This document shows positions 48,256 through 56,772 of a stretch of 64,000 nucleotides of DNA, piece after piece (within the stretch, counting starts at the first letter, position 1; every line of letters starts with the position of its first letter). This DNA comes from Pseudoselenomonas ruminantium (lineage in GTDB: Bacteria > Bacillota > Negativicutes > Selenomonadales > Selenomonadaceae). The DNA is taken from NCBI GenBank assembly GCA_015058575.1, contig SVBZ01000017.1, forward strand, positions 1 through 64,000, written 5' to 3'. A program made the translations under genes and the position numbers. The notes below the pieces were generated by a model, which had not been told where the DNA came from, did no database searches, and saw only the letters and a list, made by a program, of their open reading frames with translations.

Positions 48256-50538
48256 ATGATGAAATCGATAACGCGTAGAAATTTCCTGAAGGCGATGGCT
48301 GTTTCCTGTGCCATGCTTACAGCCGGGTGTACTTCGAAAGACCGTGATACGCAGAATGGTCCTAAAGGGGCTGAAGATGCTGAGAAATGGGTGAAAGGCG
48401 TCTGCCGTTATTGCGGCACTGGCTGTGGTGTGCTGGCTGGTGTAAAAGGCAATAAGATCGTAGCCGTCAAAGGCGATCCGGATTGTGCGGTCAACAAGGG
48501 ACGCCTTTGTGTCAAAGGTATTTTGCTGCCAAAGATCATCAACACGAAAGACCGCGTGCTGCATCCATTGATCAAGAAAAATGGCGAGTTTGTCGAAGCA
48601 TCATGGGATGAAGCGCTTGACCTCATCGTTTCGAAAATCAAGGAATCGGTTGACCAATATGGTCCGGATTCCATCGGCTTCTATGGATCGGGGCAGACGT
48701 TTGCCGAGGAGACTTATGTGGCGCAGAAGGTTATCCGCGCCGGTATCGGCACGAATAACATCGATGGCAATCCGCGTACCTGCATGGCGTCAGCGGTAGC
48801 GGGGTTCATGACATCGTTTGGCGAAGACGAGCCGTCGGGAACTTATGCCGATATCGAAGAGGCCGATACGTTCTTCATCATTGGTGCCAATCCGGCTGAG
48901 GCACATCCAGTCCTGTTCTCGCGCTTGATCGATCGCAAGAATGCAAATCCGGATGTCAAGGTAATCGTGGCCGATCCGCGCAAGACGCGCACGGGAGATA
49001 TCGCCGATTATTATCTGGAATTCATTCCGGGCCGTGATTTGGCGCTGCTGAATTCCATGGCCCAGGTTATCATCGAAGAGAATCTGATCAACCAGGGATT
49101 TATCGACCGCCATACGGAATTCATGAAGGGGACGGATAAGCTGTCCTTTGACGAGTATAAGGCTTTTCTGCAGGACTATACGCCAGAGAAAGTTGAGGCT
49201 GTTTCGGGCATTCCGGCGCAGACTATCCGCGAGGTGGCAAGGCTGTTCGCTGCGCCGGGCCGCAAGACAATGTCGCTTTGGTGCATGGGGCTCAATCAGC
49301 GCACGCGGGGAGTCTGGGTCAACAACCTCGTCCACAACCTGCACCTGTTGACGGGCAAGATTTGCTCGCCGGGCAATTCCTCATTCTCGCTGACAGGTCA
49401 GCCGAGTGCCTGCGGCTCAGTCCGCGAGACGGGCGGCCTTTCGCATATCCTGCCGGCACATCGTCTTGTGGCGAATGCAAAGCATCGTGAAGAACTCGCG
49501 AAGATTTGGGGCATAGATCCTGCGCGGATGCCAAGCAAGCCTGGCTATCATACGCTGGCAATGTTCAAGGCGGCTGTCGAAGGCAAGCTCAAGTTCCTTT
49601 GGGTCATGTGCACGAATCCTGGCCAGTCACTGCCGAATCTTGAGTATTACCGTCCAGGCATGGAAAAGACATTTATGGTCGTTTCGGAGGCTTATCATCC
49701 GACGCGTACATCGGAGCTGGCTGACGTTGTTCTGCCGGCAGCATTGTGGATGGAGAAGGAAGGCGTCTATGGAAATGGTGAGCGTCGCACGCAGCATCTG
49801 GCGAAGGCAATCGATCCGCCGGGTGAGGCAAAGCCAGACCTCGAAGTTCTCATTGAGGTGGCAAAACGTCTCGGCTATGAGGAACTTGTCCCATTTAAGA
49901 CTCCGGAAGATGTTTGGAAAGAATATCAGAAATGCCAGGAAGGTACAGCGATGCAGCTGGCATCCTATGGCCGCCTGCGCAAGGAACATGGCCTTACTTG
50001 GCCAGTGCCGGGCGATGATAAGCCGGAGACGTATATCCGTTACGCACGTCCTTGGGATCCGTACGTCAAGGAGGATGCGCCGGATGGTATCGAATTCTAT
50101 GGCCGCCCAAATGGCCGTGCTGTCATCTGGGCACGGCCGCAGGTCGATCCGCAGGAGAACCCGGATGTGGAGTACCCGTTCTATCTGACGACGGGACGTA
50201 TTCTCGAACATTGGCATACGGGAACAATGACGTTCAACGTGCCGGAGCTCAAGAATGTCGTCGGAGAGATGTATGTTGAAATCCATCCGGAGGATGCTGC
50301 AAGTCTGGGCATTGCAGAGGGTGATGAAGTGGATGTTATCTCACGCCGTGCAACTTGTACATTCAAGGCACATCTCAATGGGCGGGGACGGCCGCGCAAG
50401 GGGCTGGTCTATGTGCCGTTCCACGATCAGGTCAAGGAGCGCATGATCAACCGCGTACTGCTCGATGCATTTGATGCGGCATCCAAGCAGCCTGAGTATA
50501 AGGTCTGTGCTGTGAGACTGCAGAAGCATCAAGCCTGA
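48256..50538 (+). CDS. napA: Periplasmic nitrate reductase-type molybdoenzyme
   Basis: Catalytic subunit holding bis-MGD molybdenum and one [4Fe-4S]. N-terminal Tat signal 'SITRRNFLKAMAVSC'; cluster at C50, C53, C57 and C85 ('CRYCGTGCGV...GRLCVKG'). 'NPRTCMASAVAGFM' places the Mo-ligand Cys at about 176 as in NapA, and 'GRILEHWHTGTMT' is the typical C-terminal cofactor site. 760 residues, shorter than proteobacterial NapA and like the Desulfovibrio type. The signal also has a lipobox 'LTAGC' (C25), suggesting a lipid-anchored enzyme. napD and napB are absent. Nitrate is the likely substrate, but related enzymes exist. Confidence 0.9.
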   Translation: MMKSITRRNFLKAMAVSCAMLTAGCTSKDRDTQNGPKGAEDAEKWVKGVCRYCGTGCGVLAGVKGNKIVAVKGDPDCAVNKGRLCVKGILLPKIINTKDRVLHPLIKKNGEFVEASWDEALDLIVSKIKESVDQYGPDSIGFYGSGQTFAEETYVAQKVIRAGIGTNNIDGNPRTCMASAVAGFMTSFGEDEPSGTYADIEEADTFFIIGANPAEAHPVLFSRLIDRKNANPDVKVIVADPRKTRTGDIADYYLEFIPGRDLALLNSMAQVIIEENLINQGFIDRHTEFMKGTDKLSFDEYKAFLQDYTPEKVEAVSGIPAQTIREVARLFAAPGRKTMSLWCMGLNQRTRGVWVNNLVHNLHLLTGKICSPGNSSFSLTGQPSACGSVRETGGLSHILPAHRLVANAKHREELAKIWGIDPARMPSKPGYHTLAMFKAAVEGKLKFLWVMCTNPGQSLPNLEYYRPGMEKTFMVVSEAYHPTRTSELADVVLPAALWMEKEGVYGNGERRTQHLAKAIDPPGEAKPDLEVLIEVAKRLGYEELVPFKTPEDVWKEYQKCQEGTAMQLASYGRLRKEHGLTWPVPGDDKPETYIRYARPWDPYVKEDAPDGIEFYGRPNGRAVIWARPQVDPQENPDVEYPFYLTTGRILEHWHTGTMTFNVPELKNVVGEMYVEIHPEDAASLGIAEGDEVDVISRRATCTFKAHLNGRGRPRKGLVYVPFHDQVKERMINRVLLDAFDAASKQPEYKVCAVRLQKHQA

Positions 50539-50564
50539 AGACGAGGCATCTTGCTTGATGGGAT

Positions 50565-50610
50565 AAAAAATATAGAGCCGCTTGTTTTGGCAAGCGGCTC
50601 TATATTTTTG
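50565..50610. terminator. Bidirectional terminator after napA
   Basis: AAAATATAGAGCCGCTTG-TTTTGG-CAAGCGGCTCTATATTTTT, a perfect long stem between convergent genes. Confidence 0.95.
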
Positions 50611-50895
50611 TCAGCGTTTCTGGTGATTGGCATATCTGGCCAGAGCCAGCGTGTAGGCATCGGGGCGCTGCCCTTTGGGAGCGATGCCTGTGCGCAGGTA
50701 CTCCTGTGCTTTCTGGAGGTCATGTTTCATCTTCCCATAATGCTGGCAAGTGTGCCAGACGGAGAGGATTCCCCAAGCTGCGCCGAAAGCGACATGCAGT
50801 TTCTTCCCGGCGAAGATGGTGGCGATGGTGCCGGCTGAGGCCAAGGCTAGTGGCCAGCCGAGCGGCATGGTTTGCAGTCTGTTCTTGACATTCAT
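50611..50895 (-). CDS. Small membrane protein of unknown function
   Basis: A 94-residue protein with two short hydrophobic segments ('PLALASAGTIATIFAG' and 'VAFGAAWGILSVWHTCQHYG') and a basic, soluble C-terminus. The histidines and cysteine in 'SVWHTCQHYGKMKHD' recall small haem- or metal-binding membrane proteins, but no family could be assigned. The start is supported by AAGGGAGGAAC. It stands alone, convergent with napA and divergent from pepT; a link to nap is possible only from position. Confidence 0.65.
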   Translation of the reverse strand: MNVKNRLQTMPLGWPLALASAGTIATIFAGKKLHVAFGAAWGILSVWHTCQHYGKMKHDLQKAQEYLRTGIAPKGQRPDAYTLALARYANHQKR

Positions 50896-50979
50896 GATAG
50901 TTCCTCCCTTATGTTGGAATGGTTAGCGGTTCTTTTCTGATTATACCATCTTTGGGGATGCAATTACCATAGCACGAGT

Positions 50980-51009
50980 TTGGACTTTCCTGGGGAACTT
51001 TGCTATAAT
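50980..51009 (+). promoter_or_regulatory. pepT promoter
   Basis: TTGGAC (50980-50985), 18 bases, then TATAAT (51004-51009) with an upstream TGC extension; 44 bases before the start codon. Confidence 0.7.
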
Positions 51010-51052
51010 GTAATGATGTATAAATAGAAATATTGATCGAGGTGTTTTATCC

Positions 51053-52303
51053 ATGGAACTGGAAATGGATGTATTAGTAAAACGTTTTAAGGACTATATC
51101 AGCTTTGATACGCAGTCTGATGAAGAAAATGATAAGGTTTGTCCGAGTACGCCGGGACAGTTGGTACTGGCCAAACATCTCGCCGAAGAATTGAAGGAAA
51201 TCGGCCTTACGGAGGTCGAGCTTGATAATCATGGCTATATCATGGCAACCTTGCCTGCAAATGGCATCGAGGATGCGCCAGTCGTTGGTTTCATCGCGCA
51301 TGTCGATACGAGTCCGGATGCCTCAGGGGCTGATATCAAACCGCAGATCATCAAGAATTATGATGGCAAAGATGTCGTGCTCAATGAAAATGGCCCAATC
51401 GTTTTCTCGACGAAAGATTTCCCTGAGGTGTTGAAGTATAAGGGGCAGGATATCATGTTCACCGATGGCACGACGCTTTTGGGAGCTGATGACAAGGCTG
51501 GCGTCACAGCAATCGTGAGTGCTATGGAATATCTTGTCAAGCATCCGGAAATCAAGCATGGCAAGATTCGTGTCGGCTTCACGCCAGACGAGGAAGTAGG
51601 CCGCAGTGCAGATCGTTTCGATGTTGAAAAGTTTGCGGCAGATTTTGCCTATACGATTGATGGCGGTGAACTCGGTGGTCTTGAGTATGAGAACTTTAAT
51701 GCGGCCAATCCGACTATTACCTTCCATGGGCGAAGCATGCATACGGGCAGTGCCAAGGGAAAGATGATCAATGCATTGAGTGTAGCAGCCGAGTGGCAGC
51801 AAATGCTGCCGGCTGGGGAGAAACCTGAGTATACGGAAGGTTATGAGGGCTTTTACCAGGTCCATAAGCTTGAAGGCGGCGTGGAGAAGTGCACGATGCA
51901 TATGCTGATCCGCGATCACGACCGGCAGAAGTTTGAGGCGCGCAAGGCCATGCTGCAGACGATTGCCGATTTCCTTAATGCCAAATATGGTGAGGGGACA
52001 GTGGAAATCACGCCGCATGATGTTTATTATAACATGCTCGAGAAAATCGCGGATGGCAACATGTATGTGGTAGAGCTGGCCAAGCGGGCCATGGAAGGCT
52101 GCGGGGTTACGCCGGATGTGCAGCCCATCCGTGGCGGCACGGATGGTGCGCGTTTGTCCTTTATGGGGCTGCCTTGCCCGAATATCTTTACAGGCGGAGC
52201 GAATTTCCATGGCCGGTTTGAATATTTGCCGCTTAACTCCCTCAAGAAAGCCGGAGAGACAGTCCTCGGTATTGCAGTGGGAGCGGCAGCACTGAAGAAG
52301 TAA
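51053..52303 (+). CDS. pepT: Peptidase T (tripeptidase)
   Basis: A zinc-dependent M20 peptidase that removes the N-terminal residue of tripeptides in the cytoplasm. Metal and catalytic motifs: 'GFIAHVDTSPDASG', 'LLGADDKAGVTAIVSAMEYL', 'GFTPDEEVGRSADRFD', 'AYTIDGGELGGLEYENFNAA', and the C-terminal 'PIRGGTDGARLSFMGLPCPNIFTGG'. 416 residues matches PepT. RBS GAGGTG eight bases before the ATG. The amidohydrolase gene follows nine bases later. Confidence 0.95.
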   Translation: MELEMDVLVKRFKDYISFDTQSDEENDKVCPSTPGQLVLAKHLAEELKEIGLTEVELDNHGYIMATLPANGIEDAPVVGFIAHVDTSPDASGADIKPQIIKNYDGKDVVLNENGPIVFSTKDFPEVLKYKGQDIMFTDGTTLLGADDKAGVTAIVSAMEYLVKHPEIKHGKIRVGFTPDEEVGRSADRFDVEKFAADFAYTIDGGELGGLEYENFNAANPTITFHGRSMHTGSAKGKMINALSVAAEWQQMLPAGEKPEYTEGYEGFYQVHKLEGGVEKCTMHMLIRDHDRQKFEARKAMLQTIADFLNAKYGEGTVEITPHDVYYNMLEKIADGNMYVVELAKRAMEGCGVTPDVQPIRGGTDGARLSFMGLPCPNIFTGGANFHGRFEYLPLNSLKKAGETVLGIAVGAAALKK

Positions 52304-52312
52304 GGAATTGCG

Positions 52313-53152
52313 ATGAAGATCATTGACGCACATCTGCACTTGGGGCCGGACGCTTATTTCGATGAAATTGCCAAGGCAGCGGGGCACGAGAACAATATAG
52401 AGTATTTGGCAGAGCAGTACCGGGCCCGTGGTTTGGTGCATGGCATCATTATGGGCAACTTGCCGTTGGAGAATACGGCACCGCAGTATCCGAAGTTCTT
52501 GAGCTATTGTGTGGGTATCGACAGTCGTACAGGTTTTGCGCGGGAAACAATCAAGGCACAGGCGGCTCTTGTCGAGCAGCACTTTCAAAACCCGCAGTGC
52601 GCAGGAATCAAGCTCTATCCGGGGTATAATTATTTCTATATCTATGATGATTGCCTGGCACCTTTTTATGAGCTGGCAGAGAAGTATGATAAACCGGTAG
52701 CCGTACATATGGGACTTACGGCTTCCAATGATGCGCTGCTCAAGTACAGCCACCCGCTGGTCATGGATGAAGCGGCCACGAAGTTCCGTGGCGTGCAGTT
52801 TGTCATGTGCCATTTTGGTGAGCCGTGGTTTGAGGATGCGGCGGCAGTGATTGAAAAAAATCCCAATGTCATGGCCGATTTGTCGGGAATCCTTACAGGC
52901 AAGATCCCTGATTTTGCAGCGTTTTTGCAGAAAAAGCATTTCTATATCGACCGTATGAAGGGATGGCTGGAATACCTGGACAGTTATGACCGGTTCTTGT
53001 TCGGTACGGATTGGCCCTTGGCAAATCTTGGTGATTATATCAAGTTTACCCAGGAAATCATCCCTGCTGAGCATTGGGAGGCTGTATTTGCGGCAAATGC
53101 CCAGCGTGTCTATCATTTGCAATTGACGGAAGAAAATACTATCAAGCGATAA
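52313..53152 (+). CDS. Amidohydrolase-family (amidohydrolase_2) protein
   Basis: A 279-residue TIM-barrel metal hydrolase or decarboxylase. Metal-binding residues are visible in 'IDAHLHLGPDAYF', 'VAVHMGLTASNDALL', 'FVMCHFGEPWFEDAA' and 'LFGTDWPLANLGDY'. This belongs to the amidohydrolase_2 group, which includes decarboxylases and lactonases; the substrate cannot be named. It lies nine bases after pepT and 19 before def, so probably one operon. The ATG is preceded by only a weak GGAATTGCG. Confidence 0.82.
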   Translation: MKIIDAHLHLGPDAYFDEIAKAAGHENNIEYLAEQYRARGLVHGIIMGNLPLENTAPQYPKFLSYCVGIDSRTGFARETIKAQAALVEQHFQNPQCAGIKLYPGYNYFYIYDDCLAPFYELAEKYDKPVAVHMGLTASNDALLKYSHPLVMDEAATKFRGVQFVMCHFGEPWFEDAAAVIEKNPNVMADLSGILTGKIPDFAAFLQKKHFYIDRMKGWLEYLDSYDRFLFGTDWPLANLGDYIKFTQEIIPAEHWEAVFAANAQRVYHLQLTEENTIKR

Positions 53153-53171
53153 TGTGTGAAGGAGTAATGGA

Positions 53172-53639
53172 ATGGCATTATTAGAGATAAAGAAGGCCGG
53201 CGATCCGGTCTTGAAAGAAGTCTGTGCGCCGGTCGAGAAGATTGACAAGCAACTAAAGAAACTGATGGACGACATGGCCGAAACCATGTATCAGAACGAT
53301 GGCGTGGGCATTGCGGCGCCACAGATCGGCAAAGCTATCCGCCTGGTCATCATCGATTGCCAGGATGAGCATGGCCTCATTGAGCTCATCAATCCGGTCA
53401 TCACGTTCCGTGAGGGGACAGCATTGGATACTGAAGGCTGTCTTTCCGTACCGAATATTTTTGGTGAAGTCGAGCGTGCGGCTAAGGTCAAGGTGGAATT
53501 CCTGAACCGTCGGGGCAAGAAACAGCATTTGACGGCGACGGGGCTGCTGGCGCGTTGTATCCAGCATGAACTGGATCATCTGGAGGGGCAGTTGTTCATC
53601 GATGTTGCGAAAAGCATCCGTAGGGGGAATCAGGAATGA
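53172..53639 (+). CDS. def: Peptide deformylase
   Basis: Removes the N-formyl group from new proteins. The three PDF motifs are exact: 'GVGIAAPQIG', 'EGCLSVP' (Cys metal ligand) and 'QHELDHLEG' (two His ligands and catalytic Glu). 155 residues. RBS GAAGGAGTAATGG. Overlaps fmt by four bases (ATGA), a classic pair since Fmt adds and Def removes the formyl group. Confidence 0.97.
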   Translation: MALLEIKKAGDPVLKEVCAPVEKIDKQLKKLMDDMAETMYQNDGVGIAAPQIGKAIRLVIIDCQDEHGLIELINPVITFREGTALDTEGCLSVPNIFGEVERAAKVKVEFLNRRGKKQHLTATGLLARCIQHELDHLEGQLFIDVAKSIRRGNQE

Positions 53640-54571
53640 AAAAATTCCGTGTAATCTTTATGGGTACGCCGGAGTTTGCTGTACCATGCCTGGCTGCTTT
53701 GCATGAGCAGTGTGAGGTTATCGGGGTTATCACACAGCCGGATAAGCCGCGTGGCCGTGGGCAGAAGCTGATGCCATCACCGGTCAAAGCATGGGCAGTG
53801 GCGCATGATTTGCCAGTCTATCAGCCGGAGAAAATCAAGACAGAAGAATTTACGGCCGAACTCGAGGCGCTTAAGCCGGATTTGATGATCGTTGTGGCTT
53901 TTGGCCAGATCTTGTCGCAGCGTATCCTGGATATTCCGCCCTATGGCTGCATCAATGTGCATGCTTCACTATTGCCGCGCTATCGTGGGGCAGCACCAAT
54001 GCAGTGGTGTGTCATCAATGGTGAGGAAAAGACTGGTGTTACGACGATGTTCATGGATGCTGGCCTTGATACAGGGGATATGCTGCTCAAAAAGGAACTG
54101 CCGATTGGTCCGGATATGACGCTGGAGGCAGTCCATGATGGTTTGATGGCAATGGGGGCCAAGGTACTCATTGCGACACTGGAGCAGCTGTCAGCAGGGA
54201 CGCTTACGCGTACGCCGCAGACTGGTGCATCGAATTATGCGCCGATGCTCACGAAAGAGACTGGCCATATTGACTGGTCAAAACCGGCGCAGGAAGTCCA
54301 TAATCTTGTGCGTGGCTTGAATTCCTGGCCTGGTGCTTTTACAGAGCTTGATGGCAAGAAGTATAAAATCTGGCTGACGAAAAAGACTGGCCGTAGGGCA
54401 GAGGCTGTGCCGGGAACTATCGTCAAGGCAGATAAGAAGGAAGGGCTTCTGGTAGCTGCTGGTGATGAGCTGCTGGAAATTCTGGAGCTGCAGGCACCTG
54501 GGAAGAAAAAGATGCGTGCCGCCGACTATTTGAATGGACATGGCATCAGCCTGCCGGTGGCATTTGCCTGA
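53636..54571 (+). CDS. fmt: Methionyl-tRNA formyltransferase
   Basis: Formylates initiator Met-tRNA with 10-formyl-THF. N-terminal catalytic domain with 'VIFMGTPEFAVPCLAAL', 'TQPDKPRGRGQKL', 'VVAFGQILSQRILDIPPYGCINVHASLLPRYRGAAPMQW' (catalytic Asn/His) and 'TTMFMDAGLDTGDML'; C-terminal OB-like domain from about 205 ('GLNSWPGAFTELDGKKYKIW'). 311 residues. Confidence 0.97.
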   Translation: MKKFRVIFMGTPEFAVPCLAALHEQCEVIGVITQPDKPRGRGQKLMPSPVKAWAVAHDLPVYQPEKIKTEEFTAELEALKPDLMIVVAFGQILSQRILDIPPYGCINVHASLLPRYRGAAPMQWCVINGEEKTGVTTMFMDAGLDTGDMLLKKELPIGPDMTLEAVHDGLMAMGAKVLIATLEQLSAGTLTRTPQTGASNYAPMLTKETGHIDWSKPAQEVHNLVRGLNSWPGAFTELDGKKYKIWLTKKTGRRAEAVPGTIVKADKKEGLLVAAGDELLEILELQAPGKKKMRAADYLNGHGISLPVAFA

Positions 54572-54623
54572 GAGATTTTGAGAAGCAGGATGCGAGAAAG
54601 GTGAGATTTGTTGGAGGTTAACA

Positions 54624-55424
54624 ATGGCAGATCCATCCATAAACAAGAAGAAAATCGTGATTCCCGGACGGCCTAAAAAACGTTTGTTTTTGGCAATGCT
54701 GACGCTGACCGCGATGTTGGCAGCGGTATTGCTCTATGGTATCTGGTATATTGCGTCACCGGGGCTGGCAAATATCGCTGCGGTGTTGCCGATGGCAGTG
54801 GGCATCATTTTTGGTGTAGTGGTGGCCGTTTCCTTGCTGGGTATATTCAACATGGTGCTTGCCGTGATGAATATGCCGTATCTGCCTGTATTGCAGCGTC
54901 AGACGTATGAGCTGATCAATCTGCTCTTTCCTGTGGCTGTGCGGCTGGCAAAGCCGTTTGGTATCGGGCGGCGGAAACTTGAAGGGTCCTTCATTGCGAC
55001 GAGCAACTTGATGTTTAGCCGCATGGGCATCCGCGTGCCGGCGGACCGTCTGCTCGTGGTGACGCCGCATTGTTTGCAGCTGGCGACCTGTCCGCACAAG
55101 ATTACGCGCGATCCGAATAATTGCAAGCGTTGTGGTGGCTGTGACATCGGTGCTCTCGTGACACTGGCCGAGGAGATGGGCTTTCACTTTTTCGTGGCTA
55201 CAGGTGGGACACTAGCCCGGCAGGTTGTCTATCAGACGCGGCCAAAGGCCGTGCTGGCGATTGCCTGTGAGCGCGATCTCATGAGCGGTATACAGGATGT
55301 CTATCCGTTGCCGGCTGTAGGTGTGCTCAATATCCGTCCGAATGGACCGTGTTATAACACGCATGTCGATATCGATGAAGTGAAGGCTCAGCTGGAAAAG
55401 ATTATCATACCGAAGGAGAAATAA
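54624..55424 (+). CDS. DUF116 membrane protein
   Basis: A 266-residue protein with two N-terminal membrane helices ('LFLAMLTLTAMLAAVLLYGIW' and 'VLPMAVGIIFGVVVAVSLLGI') and a cytosolic DUF116 domain with conserved cysteines 'HCLQLATCPHKITRDPNNCKRCGGCDIGAL', plus 'VLAIACERDLMSGIQDVYPLPAVGVLN'. The cysteine arrangement suggests metal or Fe-S binding. DUF116 genes sit between fmt and rsmB in many Firmicutes, as here, but the function is unknown. RBS TTGGAGG. rsmB begins at the base after its stop. Confidence 0.88.
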   Translation: MADPSINKKKIVIPGRPKKRLFLAMLTLTAMLAAVLLYGIWYIASPGLANIAAVLPMAVGIIFGVVVAVSLLGIFNMVLAVMNMPYLPVLQRQTYELINLLFPVAVRLAKPFGIGRRKLEGSFIATSNLMFSRMGIRVPADRLLVVTPHCLQLATCPHKITRDPNNCKRCGGCDIGALVTLAEEMGFHFFVATGGTLARQVVYQTRPKAVLAIACERDLMSGIQDVYPLPAVGVLNIRPNGPCYNTHVDIDEVKAQLEKIIIPKEK

Positions 55425-56759
55425 ATGGACAAAGCGCGTGACACCGCGGTAAAAATCTTGAATGAAGTGCATGAGAAGGGCGCATATGCGAATGTGGCGC
55501 TGGTCAGGGAACTGCGCCGTGCGGGCCTTGAAGACCGTGACCGCCGCTTTGTGACGGAGCTTGTGTATGGCGCCGTAAAGGCTGGTGATACGCTCGATTG
55601 GATACTGCGCCGCTACGTAGATCGTCCGCTTAGGAAAATCGAGCCCATGGTGCGCGATATCCTGCGGCTGGGCATCTATCAGCTGTTTTATCTCGATAAG
55701 GTGCCGGCTTCAGCTGCCTGTAATACGGCTGTTGATCTGGCAAAGAAATACAGCAATGCAGGGACGGCAAAGTTTGTCAATGCGGTGCTGCGGACAGCTG
55801 TGCGGCAGCCGGAAAAGGCAGTATTTCCCAGCGGCAAAGGACATGGAGTGGAGGAGCTGGCGCTGAAAAGCCAGCACCCGTATTGGCTGGTCAAACGCTG
55901 GGTAAAGAAGTTCGGCTTTCATGAGGCGCGCGATCTCTGCGCCTTCAATAACGGGGAGCCAGTGCTTTCGGTGCGTACGAATACCTTGAAAACGAACCGT
56001 GAGGAATTGCTTGCACAGTTGGCGCAGCAGGGAGCTGAGGCGGAGTGCTCAATATGGACGCCAGAGGGTATACGCATAACGCGCCATGGATCATTGGATG
56101 CCTTGACGCCACTGCAGCAGGGGCTTTGCCAGGTGCAGGATGAAAGCTCGATGCTTGTAGCACATGTCGTCAATCCGCAGCCAGGCGAATTCGTCATTGA
56201 TTGTTGTAGTGCACCAGGCGGCAAAACAACGCATATGGCGGCATTGATGCAGGATAAAGGACGCATTGTTGCTGGCGATGTCTATGAGCATAAGCTGGCG
56301 CGCATCAAGGAGAATACAGAGCGTTTGGGAATCCATATTGTCGAGACGCAGCTTATCGATGCACGCCAGGTAGGTGACACTTATCCTGAACAGGCAGATC
56401 GTGTACTGGTTGATGCACCGTGTTCGGGCCTTGGTGTATTGCGCCGTAAGCCTGATGCACGCTGGAACAAGACGGCGGCTGAAATCGATGCCTTGCCGGC
56501 CCTGCAGCTGGAAATCCTTATGAGTGCTGCCAAGGCCGTGAAGAAGGGCGGTGTGCTGGTTTACAGTACTTGCACGATCGAAGCAGCGGAAAACCAGGAG
56601 GTTGTCCAGGCTTTCCTGCTCAAGCAGCCTGGGTTCGTGCTGGAAGATACAGGAAGTTTCCTGCCAGGAGAAAAACGGCAGGAAAAAATGGTGCAGCTTT
56701 ACCCGCAGCATGATGGCACCGATGGATTCTTTATCGCGCGCATGCGCCGCAGCGATTAG
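55425..56759 (+). CDS. rsmB: 16S rRNA m5C967 methyltransferase
   Basis: S-adenosylmethionine-dependent RNA methyltransferase. Residues 1-140 are a NusB-like RNA-binding domain ('RDTAVKILNEVHEKGAYANVAL', 'RRFVTELVYGAVKAGDTLDWIL'); the C-terminal half has 'VIDCCSAPGGKTTHMAALM' (SAM site), 'VLVDAPCSGLGVLRRKPDARW' and 'LVYSTCTIEAAENQEVV', with the two catalytic cysteines in PCSG and STCT. 444 residues. RBS AAGGAGAAATAA. Confidence 0.96.
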   Translation: MDKARDTAVKILNEVHEKGAYANVALVRELRRAGLEDRDRRFVTELVYGAVKAGDTLDWILRRYVDRPLRKIEPMVRDILRLGIYQLFYLDKVPASAACNTAVDLAKKYSNAGTAKFVNAVLRTAVRQPEKAVFPSGKGHGVEELALKSQHPYWLVKRWVKKFGFHEARDLCAFNNGEPVLSVRTNTLKTNREELLAQLAQQGAEAECSIWTPEGIRITRHGSLDALTPLQQGLCQVQDESSMLVAHVVNPQPGEFVIDCCSAPGGKTTHMAALMQDKGRIVAGDVYEHKLARIKENTERLGIHIVETQLIDARQVGDTYPEQADRVLVDAPCSGLGVLRRKPDARWNKTAAEIDALPALQLEILMSAAKAVKKGGVLVYSTCTIEAAENQEVVQAFLLKQPGFVLEDTGSFLPGEKRQEKMVQLYPQHDGTDGFFIARMRRSD

Positions 56760-56772
56760 AAAGGAAAGAAAC

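Noticed and set aside
51323-53287. 654-codon minus-strand ORF across pepT, the amidohydrolase gene and def
   Set aside because: Three recognised plus-strand genes cover it; no family motif and no ribosome site.
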